Part shown: in pieces, positions 52,243 to 61,479 of the stretch
Numbering within the stretch: the stretch's first letter is position 1
How the letters are laid out: each line of letters opens with the position of its first letter
Source: Joostella atrarenae
GTDB taxonomy: Bacteria > Bacteroidota > Bacteroidia > Flavobacteriales > Flavobacteriaceae
DNA length: 64,000 bases
Direction: 5' to 3'
NCBI RefSeq assembly: GCF_021764745.1
Contig: NZ_JAETXX010000001.1
Span: 372,001-436,000, forward strand
Notes under the pieces: model-generated
Databases searched by the model: none
The model's input: only the letters and a program-made list of their open reading frames with translations
What the model was told of the DNA's origin: nothing
Program-made: the position numbers and the translations under genes

Positions 52243-53460
52243 TTGAATATCTCCCTTTACATAGCCAAAAGATATCTGATTTCTAAAAGTAGTCAGAATG
52301 CTGTTAACATCATTAATTTTGTTACGTTCTTGGTGATTGTAATCGGTGCGGCATCTTTATTTATAGTACTTTCTGCTTTTGACGGCTTGAAAACATTAAG
52401 CTTGTCTTTCTCTAATTCTTTTGATCCTGATTTGAAAGCAGTTTCCGCTGGTGGAAAATTCTTTGAATTTACAGAAAACGATAAACAAAGTCTTCTTAAT
52501 ATTGAGGGAGTAGCTGATTATTCCAAAGAAATCGAAGAACGAATTTTCCTGACTTTCAAGCAGAAAAACCATATTGCATATATAAAGGCTGTAGACAGTA
52601 ATTACACGAATGTTACAGGCGTAGATAGCCTTCTTTATTACGGGAGTTGGATAGGGAAAGATCCTTATCAAGTAGTTACTGGAATTGGAATTGCAAACCT
52701 CTTGGGACTCGGAATAAATGATTACCGAAATCAACTCAAAATTTTAGCTCCCAAGCCAGGGAAAGGAAGTGTTACAAGTGGCATTTCAGGGTCTAATAAA
52801 CCATACAACGAACTTTCGGTAAGTGTTTCTGGTGTGTATGCTGTAAATGATGAATTGGATAAAAAGTATGTTTTTGCTCGCTTATCTACCGTGCAGCCAT
52901 TATTAGAGAAAAACGAGAATCAGATTACAGGAATCAATTTCAAAATAAAACCAACTGCTACCCCAAGTGTTGTAGGGGCTGAAATCGAAAAGGCATTAGG
53001 TGGAAAAGTGAAAATTAAAACACGTGCTCAGCTTAACGACACCCTTTATAAAATGCTGAACACCGAAAATCTAGCTATTTACCTCATCTTTACATTGGTA
53101 TTAATTATTGCCCTTTTTAATGTTGTAGGTGCAATTATTATGATGATTTTAGATAAGAAAAGTAATGCCGCTACTCTTTATAGCATGGGGGTTTCTATAA
53201 AAAATTTAAAAAGGATATTTTTCCTCCAAGGACTTCTCGTTACTACTGTTGGTGGAATCACAGGGATTGTACTTGCCTCTATTTTAGTATGGTCTCAAAT
53301 CTCCCTTCAATGGATCAAACTTACTCCTAGCCTAGCTTATCCTGTGGAATATAACCTAATGAACGTAGCGGTTGTATTTATTACCATTTTTGTATTAGGA
53401 TTCTTAGCTTCTAAAATTGCTGCTAATAGAGTAAATAAAGACATTATAGCCTTCAACTAG
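52243..53460 (+). CDS. LolC/E-type ABC transporter permease (FtsX/MacB fold)
   Basis: 405 residues, TTG start chosen because the family opens NISLYIAKRYLISKSSQNAVNIINFVTFL. Four transmembrane helices (~22-45, ~275-300, ~325-350, ~370-392) with a large periplasmic domain between the first two and the FtsX-type VGAIIMMILDKKSNAATLYSMGVSI coupling region. Likely part of lipoprotein release to the outer membrane. No ATPase is adjacent; the ATPase is presumably encoded elsewhere. 3 nt after rbfA. Confidence 0.88.
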   Translation: MNISLYIAKRYLISKSSQNAVNIINFVTFLVIVIGAASLFIVLSAFDGLKTLSLSFSNSFDPDLKAVSAGGKFFEFTENDKQSLLNIEGVADYSKEIEERIFLTFKQKNHIAYIKAVDSNYTNVTGVDSLLYYGSWIGKDPYQVVTGIGIANLLGLGINDYRNQLKILAPKPGKGSVTSGISGSNKPYNELSVSVSGVYAVNDELDKKYVFARLSTVQPLLEKNENQITGINFKIKPTATPSVVGAEIEKALGGKVKIKTRAQLNDTLYKMLNTENLAIYLIFTLVLIIALFNVVGAIIMMILDKKSNAATLYSMGVSIKNLKRIFFLQGLLVTTVGGITGIVLASILVWSQISLQWIKLTPSLAYPVEYNLMNVAVVFITIFVLGFLASKIAANRVNKDIIAFN

Positions 53461-53588
53461 GAATAGTGAAATGGATAACTAGGTGACGCCTGACGCCTCT
53501 TAGGGAAAAACTTTTCTGGTTTCAAACTTACAACTTCAAAATTCTGCAAACTTTCTACTTTAAAAGCTATTCGCTTTACAAAGCTTCA

Positions 53589-54581
53589 CTACACAAACTG
53601 GAAATCGGCAAATTTCTCTTCTACCTCATCAAAAACAGCAAAAACATCTGGAGATTCATCACTGATAACCATTTTCATACGGTATTCTTTAAAATGTGGA
53701 ATCCCTTTAAAGTAATTGGTATAATGCCTTCTTGTTTCAAATACTCCAAGCTTTTCTCCTTTCCAAGCTATAGACATTTCTAAATGCCTACGTGCTGCGT
53801 CTACACGCTCTTGAATCGTTGGCGGCGTTAAATGTTCTCCAGTTTTAAAAAAGTGCTTTACTTCTTTAAAAAACCAAGGATATCCAATAGCAGCTCTTCC
53901 AATCATAGCACCATCAAGACCAAATTCATCACGCATTTTAACAGCCATTTCTGGAGTATCTACATCCCCATTTCCAAAAACGGGAATATGCATTCTTTGG
54001 TTGTTTTTAACTTCAGCAATAGGAGCCCAATTTGCATTTCCTTTATACATCTGTACACGCGTACGTCCGTGGATAGAAATTGCTTTTATTCCCACATCTT
54101 GAAGTCGCTCTGCAACCTCAACAATTTTTATAGAATCGGCATCCCAACCTAATCGGGTTTTTACGGTAATAGGAAGATCGGTACGCTTTACCATCTCTTC
54201 GGTAAGTTTTACCATAAGAGGGATATCCTTTAAAATTCCGGCACCAGCATTTTTACTAACTACCTTTTTTACAGGACATCCAAAATTAATATCGATAATA
54301 TCTGGCTTCGATTTCGCAACAATATCTATAGATTCCAACATAGAATCTAGATTCGCACCGAAAATTTGTATCCCTACGGGACGTTCTTTTTCATAAATAT
54401 CGAGCTTCATCACACTTTTAGCAGCATCACGAATAAGTCCTTCCGAAGAAATAAACTCCGTATATACTACATCTGCTCCCTGCTCTTTACATAACGCACG
54501 GAAAGGAGGGTCGCTCACATCTTCCATAGGCGCTAATAAAAGCGGAAATTCTCCTACATCTATCGTTCCAATTTTTGCCAC
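53589..54581 (-). CDS. dusB: tRNA-dihydrouridine synthase, DusB-like
   Basis: 330 residues. FMN enzyme reducing uridines in tRNA D loops. LAPMEDVSDPPFRALCKEQGADVVYTEF, IQIFGANLDS, INFGCPVKKVV with catalytic Cys, GAGILKD, KTRLGWD, SIHGRTRVQMYKG and GNGDV are all in place. -7 box at 54608-54615. Confidence 0.93.
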   Translation of the reverse strand: MAKIGTIDVGEFPLLLAPMEDVSDPPFRALCKEQGADVVYTEFISSEGLIRDAAKSVMKLDIYEKERPVGIQIFGANLDSMLESIDIVAKSKPDIIDINFGCPVKKVVSKNAGAGILKDIPLMVKLTEEMVKRTDLPITVKTRLGWDADSIKIVEVAERLQDVGIKAISIHGRTRVQMYKGNANWAPIAEVKNNQRMHIPVFGNGDVDTPEMAVKMRDEFGLDGAMIGRAAIGYPWFFKEVKHFFKTGEHLTPPTIQERVDAARRHLEMSIAWKGEKLGVFETRRHYTNYFKGIPHFKEYRMKMVISDESPDVFAVFDEVEEKFADFQFV

Positions 54582-54607
54582 AGCTTTTCTTTATTAATTT
54601 TAAGTTG

Positions 54608-54615
54608 CAAAGATA
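54608..54615 (-). promoter_or_regulatory. -7 promoter element of dusB
   Basis: Minus strand TATCTTTG, exact TAnnTTTG, 27 nt upstream of the ATG at 54581. Confidence 0.5.
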
Positions 54616-54622
54616 CGGATTT

Positions 54623-54647
54623 AAAAAAAACCCGCTAAGCGGGTTTT
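54623..54647 (-). terminator. Terminator after the C40 peptidase gene (minus strand)
   Basis: AACCCGC (54629-54635) / GCGGGTT (54639-54645), loop TAA, eight A upstream on plus give a T-run on minus. Confidence 0.8.
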
Positions 54648-54704
54648 AGAATTTCTGCTATTTGTAAAGCTAATGCTTAAAGCAGTTATATATTTAAAAT
54701 ATCC

Positions 54705-55904
54705 TTAGAAAATATCTTTCTTATCTAAGTAAAGAAGTCCTTTAGAATCTTCGTTTAAAATACGTTTTGTTCTTAAGTAACGATTGTAATTATACGCATC
54801 ATAATTATCAGCATTTTTATCCATACTACTAATATGCACACTACCAGCAGAATGAATAAACTCATTGTTTCCAATCCACATTCCTACATGAATAATACGT
54901 TCTTTAGAAGTTTCCGTTGCCTTTTTTCCAAAGAAAAGTAAATCTCCCGGAATCAGCTTATCAAAATCTTTAGTATCGTCTATTAAAACCCCTTCGTTAA
55001 TCTGCTGCGAAGCATCTCTAGGAATTACCATTCCGTTTAAAAAATAAACGGTTTTCGTAAACCCACTACAATCTACTCCTTTTGGAGACGTTCCTCCCCA
55101 TAAATAAGGCAATCCCATAAGCGACTTTGATGTAGCCACCAAACTCTCTTTGGTATGTGCTAAAGAACTTAACCACTCTTTATACGGCTTCGCCTCTTCC
55201 TTTATAAGGTATGCAATTCTTCCATCAGGATATTCAACCTCATAAAAAGCACCTTTATCTGCTACAAGCTTTAAAATATTACCCGCAACAAGATCAGAAA
55301 CTACTTGCGAGCTCTTATCTGCTTCTGTGAAAGAACTTCCAGATGTTTCTGTATATATTATTTTTTCTGACGCCTTCCATGCTTCAAACTCTTCATTATT
55401 CATTGGAGCAACACCGCCATAATCTACCCAGGCAATATATTTATCTGGAGTTTGAATTAAATACCAACTCCCTTTCTTATCAAAAATATTTACTGGCATT
55501 CCAAGTGTTCCTTGCGTTACCAATTCTGCAGAATGTTTAGGATTTCCTCTTAAATTTGCTGCTGAAATTTTTAAAACTCCTTTTGTTTTACCTTCTAATT
55601 CTTCAGCAGGTAAAATCTTTATACTGTCTATAAAACTAATATTTTCGGCCTCTAGTTTCTTCTGAAAAGCACTTACAGCGTCTGGAAGATTAGAATTCCC
55701 CTTTACCACATAACCATCTTTAGTAGCAAAAGCTTCAACATCAAAAAGAGCTACACGTTTATCTGGCGCAAATTCTTCCTTTACAGATGTAATTATCGGA
55801 TCTACTTTATTATCTGCAGCTTCCTTTTTTGAAGCTTGCTCACACGAAATAAATACTGCTGAAACTCCTAGAAGTAAAAGTGCATTTCTTTTTATAAAAT
55901 TCAT
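54705..55904 (-). CDS. NlpC/P60 (C40) lipoprotein with SH3-like domains
   Basis: 399 residues. Lipobox FISC. Two bacterial SH3-like segments at ~115-255 (AANLRGNPKHSAELVTQGTLGMPVNIFDKKGSWYLIQTP and TEADKSSQVVSDLVAGNIL), then an NlpC/P60 peptidase with catalytic Cys in GVDCSGFTK, His in HVGMWIG and a final polar residue near FIHSAGS. Cleaves D-Glu-DAP-type bonds in peptidoglycan stems. Envelope lipoprotein. Confidence 0.92.
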   Translation of the reverse strand: MNFIKRNALLLLGVSAVFISCEQASKKEAADNKVDPIITSVKEEFAPDKRVALFDVEAFATKDGYVVKGNSNLPDAVSAFQKKLEAENISFIDSIKILPAEELEGKTKGVLKISAANLRGNPKHSAELVTQGTLGMPVNIFDKKGSWYLIQTPDKYIAWVDYGGVAPMNNEEFEAWKASEKIIYTETSGSSFTEADKSSQVVSDLVAGNILKLVADKGAFYEVEYPDGRIAYLIKEEAKPYKEWLSSLAHTKESLVATSKSLMGLPYLWGGTSPKGVDCSGFTKTVYFLNGMVIPRDASQQINEGVLIDDTKDFDKLIPGDLLFFGKKATETSKERIIHVGMWIGNNEFIHSAGSVHISSMDKNADNYDAYNYNRYLRTKRILNEDSKGLLYLDKKDIF

Positions 55905-56133
55905 AACTAAAATTATTTAGAATTCCACTGAGGGGATTTGTTATTCAATTGAAAATGATAAATTAACGTAGTATTTTTCAACCACTTTTTGTAATTCTGA
56001 AAATAAAGTTCGAAAATACAAAATCAACACCCTTGGAGCAAGTCTCCTCGTTATCTATTTTATAATATTTAACCATTCGAAATAAACAAGAGAACTTAAT
56101 CCATTAATTCATAAAGTAGCAATAGAAGTGTTA

Positions 56134-58548
56134 TTAAAATTCAGCTTCTTCATTTAAGCGCTCTTCTTCTTTAAAATCTATATTTCTCTTATTATCTGCA
56201 AGTCTAAAGTTTCCAAACTTATAAATAAAACCAAGACTAAAAGTTCTTTTCTCTGGCTTTGCAAGGTATCCGTTATCTTGATTTAAATAGCGCGAAGTAA
56301 ATGGAACATTAAAAGTATTAAAGACATCGCTTAAATTCATATTTAAACTAGCTCTCCCGTTCCATAATTTTTTTCTTAGTCCGATGTTTGTCTTAAATCT
56401 ATCCTTCATTAAATAACTCCCATTATAAAACCTCGAAACATACTCCAAGTATAAATCTGCAGAAAGCGATCTGTCTTTAGAAATAGTAAAAGAATTGTAT
56501 AACTGTCCGAAGTAGCCTACTGTATTTTTTGTTTGCCTAACATCATTACTTTCTCTAGCTATAAATTCAATTTCATAGAAAAATCCAGACATATACGTAC
56601 TCAAATACCACCATTTAGTTACAGACCTATAATGAACAAAATCAATACTGTATTGATATGATTCTTCAACATTAAAAATAGAATTATAAAGTATCTGATC
56701 TTCATTTCGCTGAAAAGTAAGATTCGTTAAATCATTTTTTTCTTGCTGATAATAAATTTCAAAAATGTAATTCCCATTAAATGTATAATCAAATCCTATT
56801 TTACTTTCTATGGAAGGTTTTAAAAATGGATTCCCAGCGACAAAATTATTTTCATTTATATAATATCTAAATGGATTTAAACTTTGATAACGAGGTCTCT
56901 CAATAGCCCTTTTATAACTTACTCCAACTTGGTGTTTTTCTGAAATTTGATGCTGTAAACTAAACGTTGGGAATAACTCAAAATAATCCTGCTTATTAAC
57001 TTCACCTAAAACAATAGAATTACCTATTGCAGTTGTATATTCTCCTCGTAAACCAGCCACAAAAGACCATTTACCCCAATCGCGATTCATATTAACATAA
57101 GAAGCCCAAATATCTTCATCGTAACTAAAGTTATCATCAGTAGAAAAATCTGGCATATAATCTCCAGAAAAAACAACCCTACTATTGCTACTAATATTAG
57201 AGTATTTAGCTCCAAATTCTATATTACTTTGCCACAAAGAGGCTGTATAATCTAACTGTCCAGTAAAAATGTTATTTTTCTGCCTTGATTCTGTATCAAA
57301 TGCATTTGTATAATCGTATGCGTTATTTGCATCGTAATAATCGGTTTCCAAAACTTGCTGTTCCTCATCATCATAGTAAACAAAATTTGTTTGGATACTT
57401 AAATTTGCTCCGTTGTCGCCTATTTCTCGATTGTAAGTAGCATTTAGGGCAATATTTGTATTGTCATTCTCTAAATTACTATCTGTAATAAAGCTACCCT
57501 CTTTTATCTCTTCAGTAGAAAAAATATTGGTATCTACAGTATTATCAATGCTTTTATTCGGACTATAAGAAATATTAGAAGTAAAGCTCAACGTATTTTT
57601 ATCGTCTAGAGTAAAGTCAAAAATCGTATTGAAATTATGTGCTTTTGAACGTGTTGTTTTATAAAGTGAAGTTTCCCACTCATCGCTTGGGGTATTCCCA
57701 TCAAAGAAATTTACATAGCTGTCACTTCGTTTATAATCTTTCCTTGGGCTATAAGAATAGCCTGCATAGAGATCTAAGAAATTATTTTTGTAATAATGAC
57801 TAGTTCCAAGCAAATATTTAGGGAAAATTGCTTGCTCAAAAGTTCCGTTTACGGCTCCTTTATAGCCAATAGAAATATTCTTAGAGGTTATAATATTTAG
57901 TACGGCGCCACCTTCCGCATCGTATTTTGCAGATGGATTAGAAATCACTTCTATAGATGCAATATTTTCTCCCGAAAAATTCCCTAAAAGGTCTTTTAGC
58001 TCATTTGCAGCTAAGTAAACCTTCTTGTCGTTTATATAAACCGTAGTTTTTAAGTTTTTTACTGAAATCTCATCATTTATAGAAATCACCCCAGGTGTTC
58101 TTTGAAGGATTTCAAATGTATTCATTGAAGAGAGCGTAGAGTTTTCAACTTCAAAAATAAGCTTCCCTCCCTTTTTATGTAACTTAGGTCGCTGTTGTGT
58201 TACTGTGACGCCATCTAAACTTTCTATATTCTCCATCAGAATAATGGTTCCTAAATTAAAATTGCTGTCTAGTGTAATTTCTCTATAAACACTATTGTAA
58301 CCTATGTAAGATGTTTTAATAAAATAAGTTCCTGGATTGATATTATTTAAAGTAAAATATCCATTGCTTTCTGTAGAAGTTCCAGCAATAGAAGTAGAAT
58401 CTGAATGCTTGAGAAGCATTATGTTTACATAAGATAAGGGCGTCTTGTCCACATCTTCTACAATCCCTTCAATCTTATAATCTTGAGAGAAAATAAAATG
58501 GACTGTAAAAGACAGAATTAAAAGAAGTCTATATCTACAAATAGGCAT
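56134..58548 (-). CDS. TonB-dependent-receptor-like outer-membrane beta-barrel protein (OMP_b-brl family)
   Basis: 804 residues. Signal peptide ending IFSQ, a CarboxypepD_reg-like domain (~25-105: SYVNIMLLKHSDSTSIAGTSTESNGYFTLNNINPGTYFIKTSYIGYNSV), a plug (~115-215 with GVTVTQQRPKL, FEILQRTPGVISINDEISVKN, IEVISNPSAKYDAEGGAVLNIIT), then a large barrel ending in FSLGFIYKFGNFR. No SusD partner adjacent. Outer membrane; ligand unknown. Confidence 0.9.
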   Translation of the reverse strand: MPICRYRLLLILSFTVHFIFSQDYKIEGIVEDVDKTPLSYVNIMLLKHSDSTSIAGTSTESNGYFTLNNINPGTYFIKTSYIGYNSVYREITLDSNFNLGTIILMENIESLDGVTVTQQRPKLHKKGGKLIFEVENSTLSSMNTFEILQRTPGVISINDEISVKNLKTTVYINDKKVYLAANELKDLLGNFSGENIASIEVISNPSAKYDAEGGAVLNIITSKNISIGYKGAVNGTFEQAIFPKYLLGTSHYYKNNFLDLYAGYSYSPRKDYKRSDSYVNFFDGNTPSDEWETSLYKTTRSKAHNFNTIFDFTLDDKNTLSFTSNISYSPNKSIDNTVDTNIFSTEEIKEGSFITDSNLENDNTNIALNATYNREIGDNGANLSIQTNFVYYDDEEQQVLETDYYDANNAYDYTNAFDTESRQKNNIFTGQLDYTASLWQSNIEFGAKYSNISSNSRVVFSGDYMPDFSTDDNFSYDEDIWASYVNMNRDWGKWSFVAGLRGEYTTAIGNSIVLGEVNKQDYFELFPTFSLQHQISEKHQVGVSYKRAIERPRYQSLNPFRYYINENNFVAGNPFLKPSIESKIGFDYTFNGNYIFEIYYQQEKNDLTNLTFQRNEDQILYNSIFNVEESYQYSIDFVHYRSVTKWWYLSTYMSGFFYEIEFIARESNDVRQTKNTVGYFGQLYNSFTISKDRSLSADLYLEYVSRFYNGSYLMKDRFKTNIGLRKKLWNGRASLNMNLSDVFNTFNVPFTSRYLNQDNGYLAKPEKRTFSLGFIYKFGNFRLADNKRNIDFKEEERLNEEAEF

Positions 58549-58682
58549 ATTTAGGTAAACTTAGGGAGATAAATATAGCTTTTTTTTTATTCATTGCTAC
58601 TTTCAGCTCCTATATTTACATCATCGTAGGTATAATCTTTCTAATAATACTCAATATCTTATTTAGGCGTGTTAAAATAGTT

Positions 58683-58690
58683 TATATTTG
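58683..58690 (+). promoter_or_regulatory. -7 promoter element of lepA
   Basis: TATATTTG, exact TAnnTTTG, 30 nt before the ATG at 58721. Confidence 0.5.
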
Positions 58691-58720
58691 CTGATTGAAA
58701 ATTTGCATTGATATACGGCT

Positions 58721-60517
58721 ATGAAGCACATAAGAAACTTTTGCATAATCGCTCATATTGACCACGGAAAAAGTACGTTGGCAGATAGATTATTGGATTT
58801 TACCGGATCGGTTACTGAGCGAGAAAAAAAAGCACAACTTTTAGATAGTATGGATTTGGAGCGTGAACGTGGGATAACCATTAAAAGCCACGCTATCCAG
58901 ATGGAATATATCTATAAAGGGGAAGAATACATTTTAAATCTTATTGATACTCCTGGACACGTAGATTTCTCTTATGAAGTTTCGCGTTCTATCGCTGCCT
59001 GTGAAGGAGCATTGCTTGTTGTAGATGCTGCTCAAAGTATCCAAGCACAAACAATTTCTAATTTATATTTAGCTTTAGAGAACGATCTTGAGATTATCCC
59101 TGTACTTAATAAAGTGGATCTTCCGAGTGCAAATCCTGAAGAAGTTACTGATGATATTGTAGATTTATTAGGTTGTGATGCTTCTGAAGTAATTCCTGCA
59201 AGTGCAAAAACAGGAATTGGAATCGAAGAAATACTTTCTGCTATTATTGAAAGAATTCCTGCGCCAAAAGGAAATCCAGACGAACCATTACAAGCTTTAA
59301 TTTTTGACTCTGTTTATAATCCATTTAGAGGAGTTGAAACTTATTTTAGAGTTATTAATGGAGAGATTTCTAAAGGACAAAAGATAAAATTTTTAGCTAC
59401 TGGAAAGACGTATGATGCTGATGAAGTAGGAACCTTAAAACTTATTCAACACCCAAGAAAAGTTGTTAAAACTGGAGACGTTGGATATTTAATTACAGGA
59501 ATTAAAGACGCTAGAGAAGTTAAAGTTGGAGATACGATTACAGATGCTGTAAATCCAACTCAGAATATGATTGCAGGTTTTGAGAATGTAAAACCTATGG
59601 TATTTGCGGGGGTTTATCCTGTAGATACAGAAGATTATGAAGAGCTTAGAAGTGCAATGGAAAAGCTTCAATTAAATGATGCTTCTTTAGTTTTTACTCC
59701 TGAAAGTTCTGCTGCACTTGGTTTTGGTTTCCGTTGTGGGTTCTTAGGAATGCTTCACTTGGAAATTATTCAAGAGCGTTTAGAGCGTGAGTTTGACATG
59801 ACGGTTATTACAACGGTACCAAACGTTAGTTACCATGCTTACACTAAGAAAAATCCAGATGAAAAGATAATATTAAACAATCCTTCTGATCTTCCTGATC
59901 CTTCTAGTATCGATCGTGTTGAAGAACCTTATATTAAAGCAACGATTATTACTAAAGCCGATTTTGTTGGTCCTGTAATGTCATTGTGTATAGAAAAAAG
60001 AGGGATTATTACCAATCAAACTTATTTAACGCCTGAGCGTGTTGAACTTTCATTTGATATGCCATTAGCAGAAATTGTTTTTGATTTCTATGATCGCTTA
60101 AAAACAGTATCTAAAGGATATGCTTCTTTTGATTATTCGCCTATTGGAATGCGCGAATCTAAATTAGTAAGAGTAGATGTTCTTTTAAATGCAAATTCTG
60201 TAGATGCGCTTTCTGCATTAATCCATGCCGATAATGCTTATAATATCGGTAAGAAAATGGTAGAGAAATTAAAAGAATTAATTCCAAGACAGCAATTTGA
60301 TATTCCTATTCAAGCGGCAATTGGAGCTAAGATTATTTCTAGAGAAACGGTAAAAGCATTAAGAAAAGATGTAACTGCAAAGTGTTACGGAGGAGATATT
60401 TCTCGTAAAAGAAAACTTTTAGAGAAACAGAAAAAAGGTAAAAAACGAATGCGTCAAGTAGGGAATGTAGAAATCCCTCAACAAGCATTTATGGCTGTAT
60501 TAAAGCTAAATGATTAA
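58721..60517 (+). CDS. lepA: Elongation factor 4 (LepA), ribosome back-translocase GTPase
   Basis: 598 residues, the usual length. G1 AHIDHGKST (11-19), G2 region [10 protein letters not shown]3 DTPGHVDF, G4 NKVDLP, G5 SAKTG; EF-G-like domains and the LepA-specific C-terminal domain ([24 protein letters not shown]). Membrane-associated or ribosomal. Monocistronic with a strong terminator. Confidence 0.97.
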   Translation: MKHIRNFCIIAHIDHGKSTLADRLLDFTGSVTEREKKAQLLDSMDLERERGITIKSHAIQMEYIYKGEEYILNLIDTPGHVDFSYEVSRSIAACEGALLVVDAAQSIQAQTISNLYLALENDLEIIPVLNKVDLPSANPEEVTDDIVDLLGCDASEVIPASAKTGIGIEEILSAIIERIPAPKGNPDEPLQALIFDSVYNPFRGVETYFRVINGEISKGQKIKFLATGKTYDADEVGTLKLIQHPRKVVKTGDVGYLITGIKDAREVKVGDTITDAVNPTQNMIAGFENVKPMVFAGVYPVDTEDYEELRSAMEKLQLNDASLVFTPESSAALGFGFRCGFLGMLHLEIIQERLEREFDMTVITTVPNVSYHAYTKKNPDEKIILNNPSDLPDPSSIDRVEEPYIKATIITKADFVGPVMSLCIEKRGIITNQTYLTPERVELSFDMPLAEIVFDFYDRLKTVSKGYASFDYSPIGMRESKLVRVDVLLNANSVDALSALIHADNAYNIGKKMVEKLKELIPRQQFDIPIQAAIGAKIISRETVKALRKDVTAKCYGGDISRKRKLLEKQKKGKKRMRQVGNVEIPQQAFMAVLKLND

Positions 60518-60518
60518 A

Positions 60519-60553
60519 TAAAAAAAGGCTGTCTAAAGTAGACAGCCTTTTTT
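60519..60553 (+). terminator. Terminator after lepA, probably bidirectional
   Basis: AAGGCTGTCTA (60525-60535) / TAGACAGCCTT (60539-60549), perfect 11-bp stem with 3-nt loop, A-run and T-run on either side. Also downstream of the minus-strand lipoprotein at 60572. Confidence 0.88.
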
Positions 60554-60571
60554 ATGCTTTTTCTCTATTTA

Positions 60572-60838
60572 TTATTCCGAACCTAAGAAATCGAAATCAA
60601 ATTCTCCTGCTGAACATAGTGCATCTGCAACAGTTTCAAAACTTTCTCCTTCGAGGTCAACCTCTTGAGATTCTCCGCCAGCAATAATACTTAATGTCCC
60701 GTTACCGTTATTACGAATTACAACTTCTTGTCCTAAGAAATTACATTCCCTTTCATTACTTGCTCCATCATCATCATTAGAACATGCAGTTAAACTTAGG
60801 GCAAGAAAACATACGCATACGTAGATTAATTTTTTCAT
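60572..60838 (-). CDS. Small acidic lipoprotein, unknown function
   Basis: 88 residues. Lipobox LTAC followed by SNDDD, an outward-sorting-type acidic stretch. Mature part CNFLGQEVVIRNNGNGTLSIIAGGESQEVDL...FETVADALCSAG with two Cys likely joined. Unknown family. Confidence 0.68.
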   Translation of the reverse strand: MKKLIYVCVCFLALSLTACSNDDDGASNERECNFLGQEVVIRNNGNGTLSIIAGGESQEVDLEGESFETVADALCSAGEFDFDFLGSE

Positions 60839-60927
60839 ATTTTAAATATATTTAAAGATTATTTACTATAAATATATGTAAAATAAACCACACATGGTTA
60901 AATCATAAAAAACTTTCAGTAATAGCT

Positions 60928-61476
60928 TTAGACACGCTCTATATAATAATCTCCACTCTTGTCTACGATAAGTTCATAATCAAAAAAGGTTTCTTTAGTG
61001 GGATTGTAAAAAACTACAGAAAATACAACTCGATCATTTACAGAAGCAATTTCATTAAGTTGAAAATATTGCATCTGCGCATTTTTTAAAAACTCATCTT
61101 TATCATTTATAAAAGTATCTCTTTCGATTCGCTTTTTAAAAATAAGCTTCTCATCATAGCAAATAGAAACATCTGAATGAAACTGCTTATAATCAGTTTT
61201 ATTTAATACGCCTCTTCCTGTCTTTTCTAACTTCAGAATTTTATCGTTTGTAGAATGGTAAAGAGAACTCACCACAAAATTAGTAGTCAAAATAGTATCG
61301 GTAGCAACTTCCACATAACCAGAAGGTATCTGTTTACTTTCTATATCTGTTGTGGAAGTATATGAGTTTCCAAACAACTTATTCCCTTTGTTGCGTAAGC
61401 GCGTTTGATCGCATCCCGAAAGCCATAAGACTGCCGCAAATAAGAGGAATACTTTTAAAAACATATTAGATTTCAT
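60928..61476 (-). CDS. Lipoprotein next to the antiporter, unknown function
   Basis: 182 residues. Lipobox LSGC. Mature domain of ~160 residues, mixed beta strands (SGYVEVATDTILTTNFVVSSLYHS, ASVNDRVVFSVVFYNPTKETFFDYELIV). Starts 3 nt after the antiporter stop, so the two are one operon. Possible envelope accessory of the antiporter (inference). Confidence 0.72.
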   Translation of the reverse strand: MKSNMFLKVFLLFAAVLWLSGCDQTRLRNKGNKLFGNSYTSTTDIESKQIPSGYVEVATDTILTTNFVVSSLYHSTNDKILKLEKTGRGVLNKTDYKQFHSDVSICYDEKLIFKKRIERDTFINDKDEFLKNAQMQYFQLNEIASVNDRVVFSVVFYNPTKETFFDYELIVDKSGDYYIERV

Positions 61477-61479
61477 AGT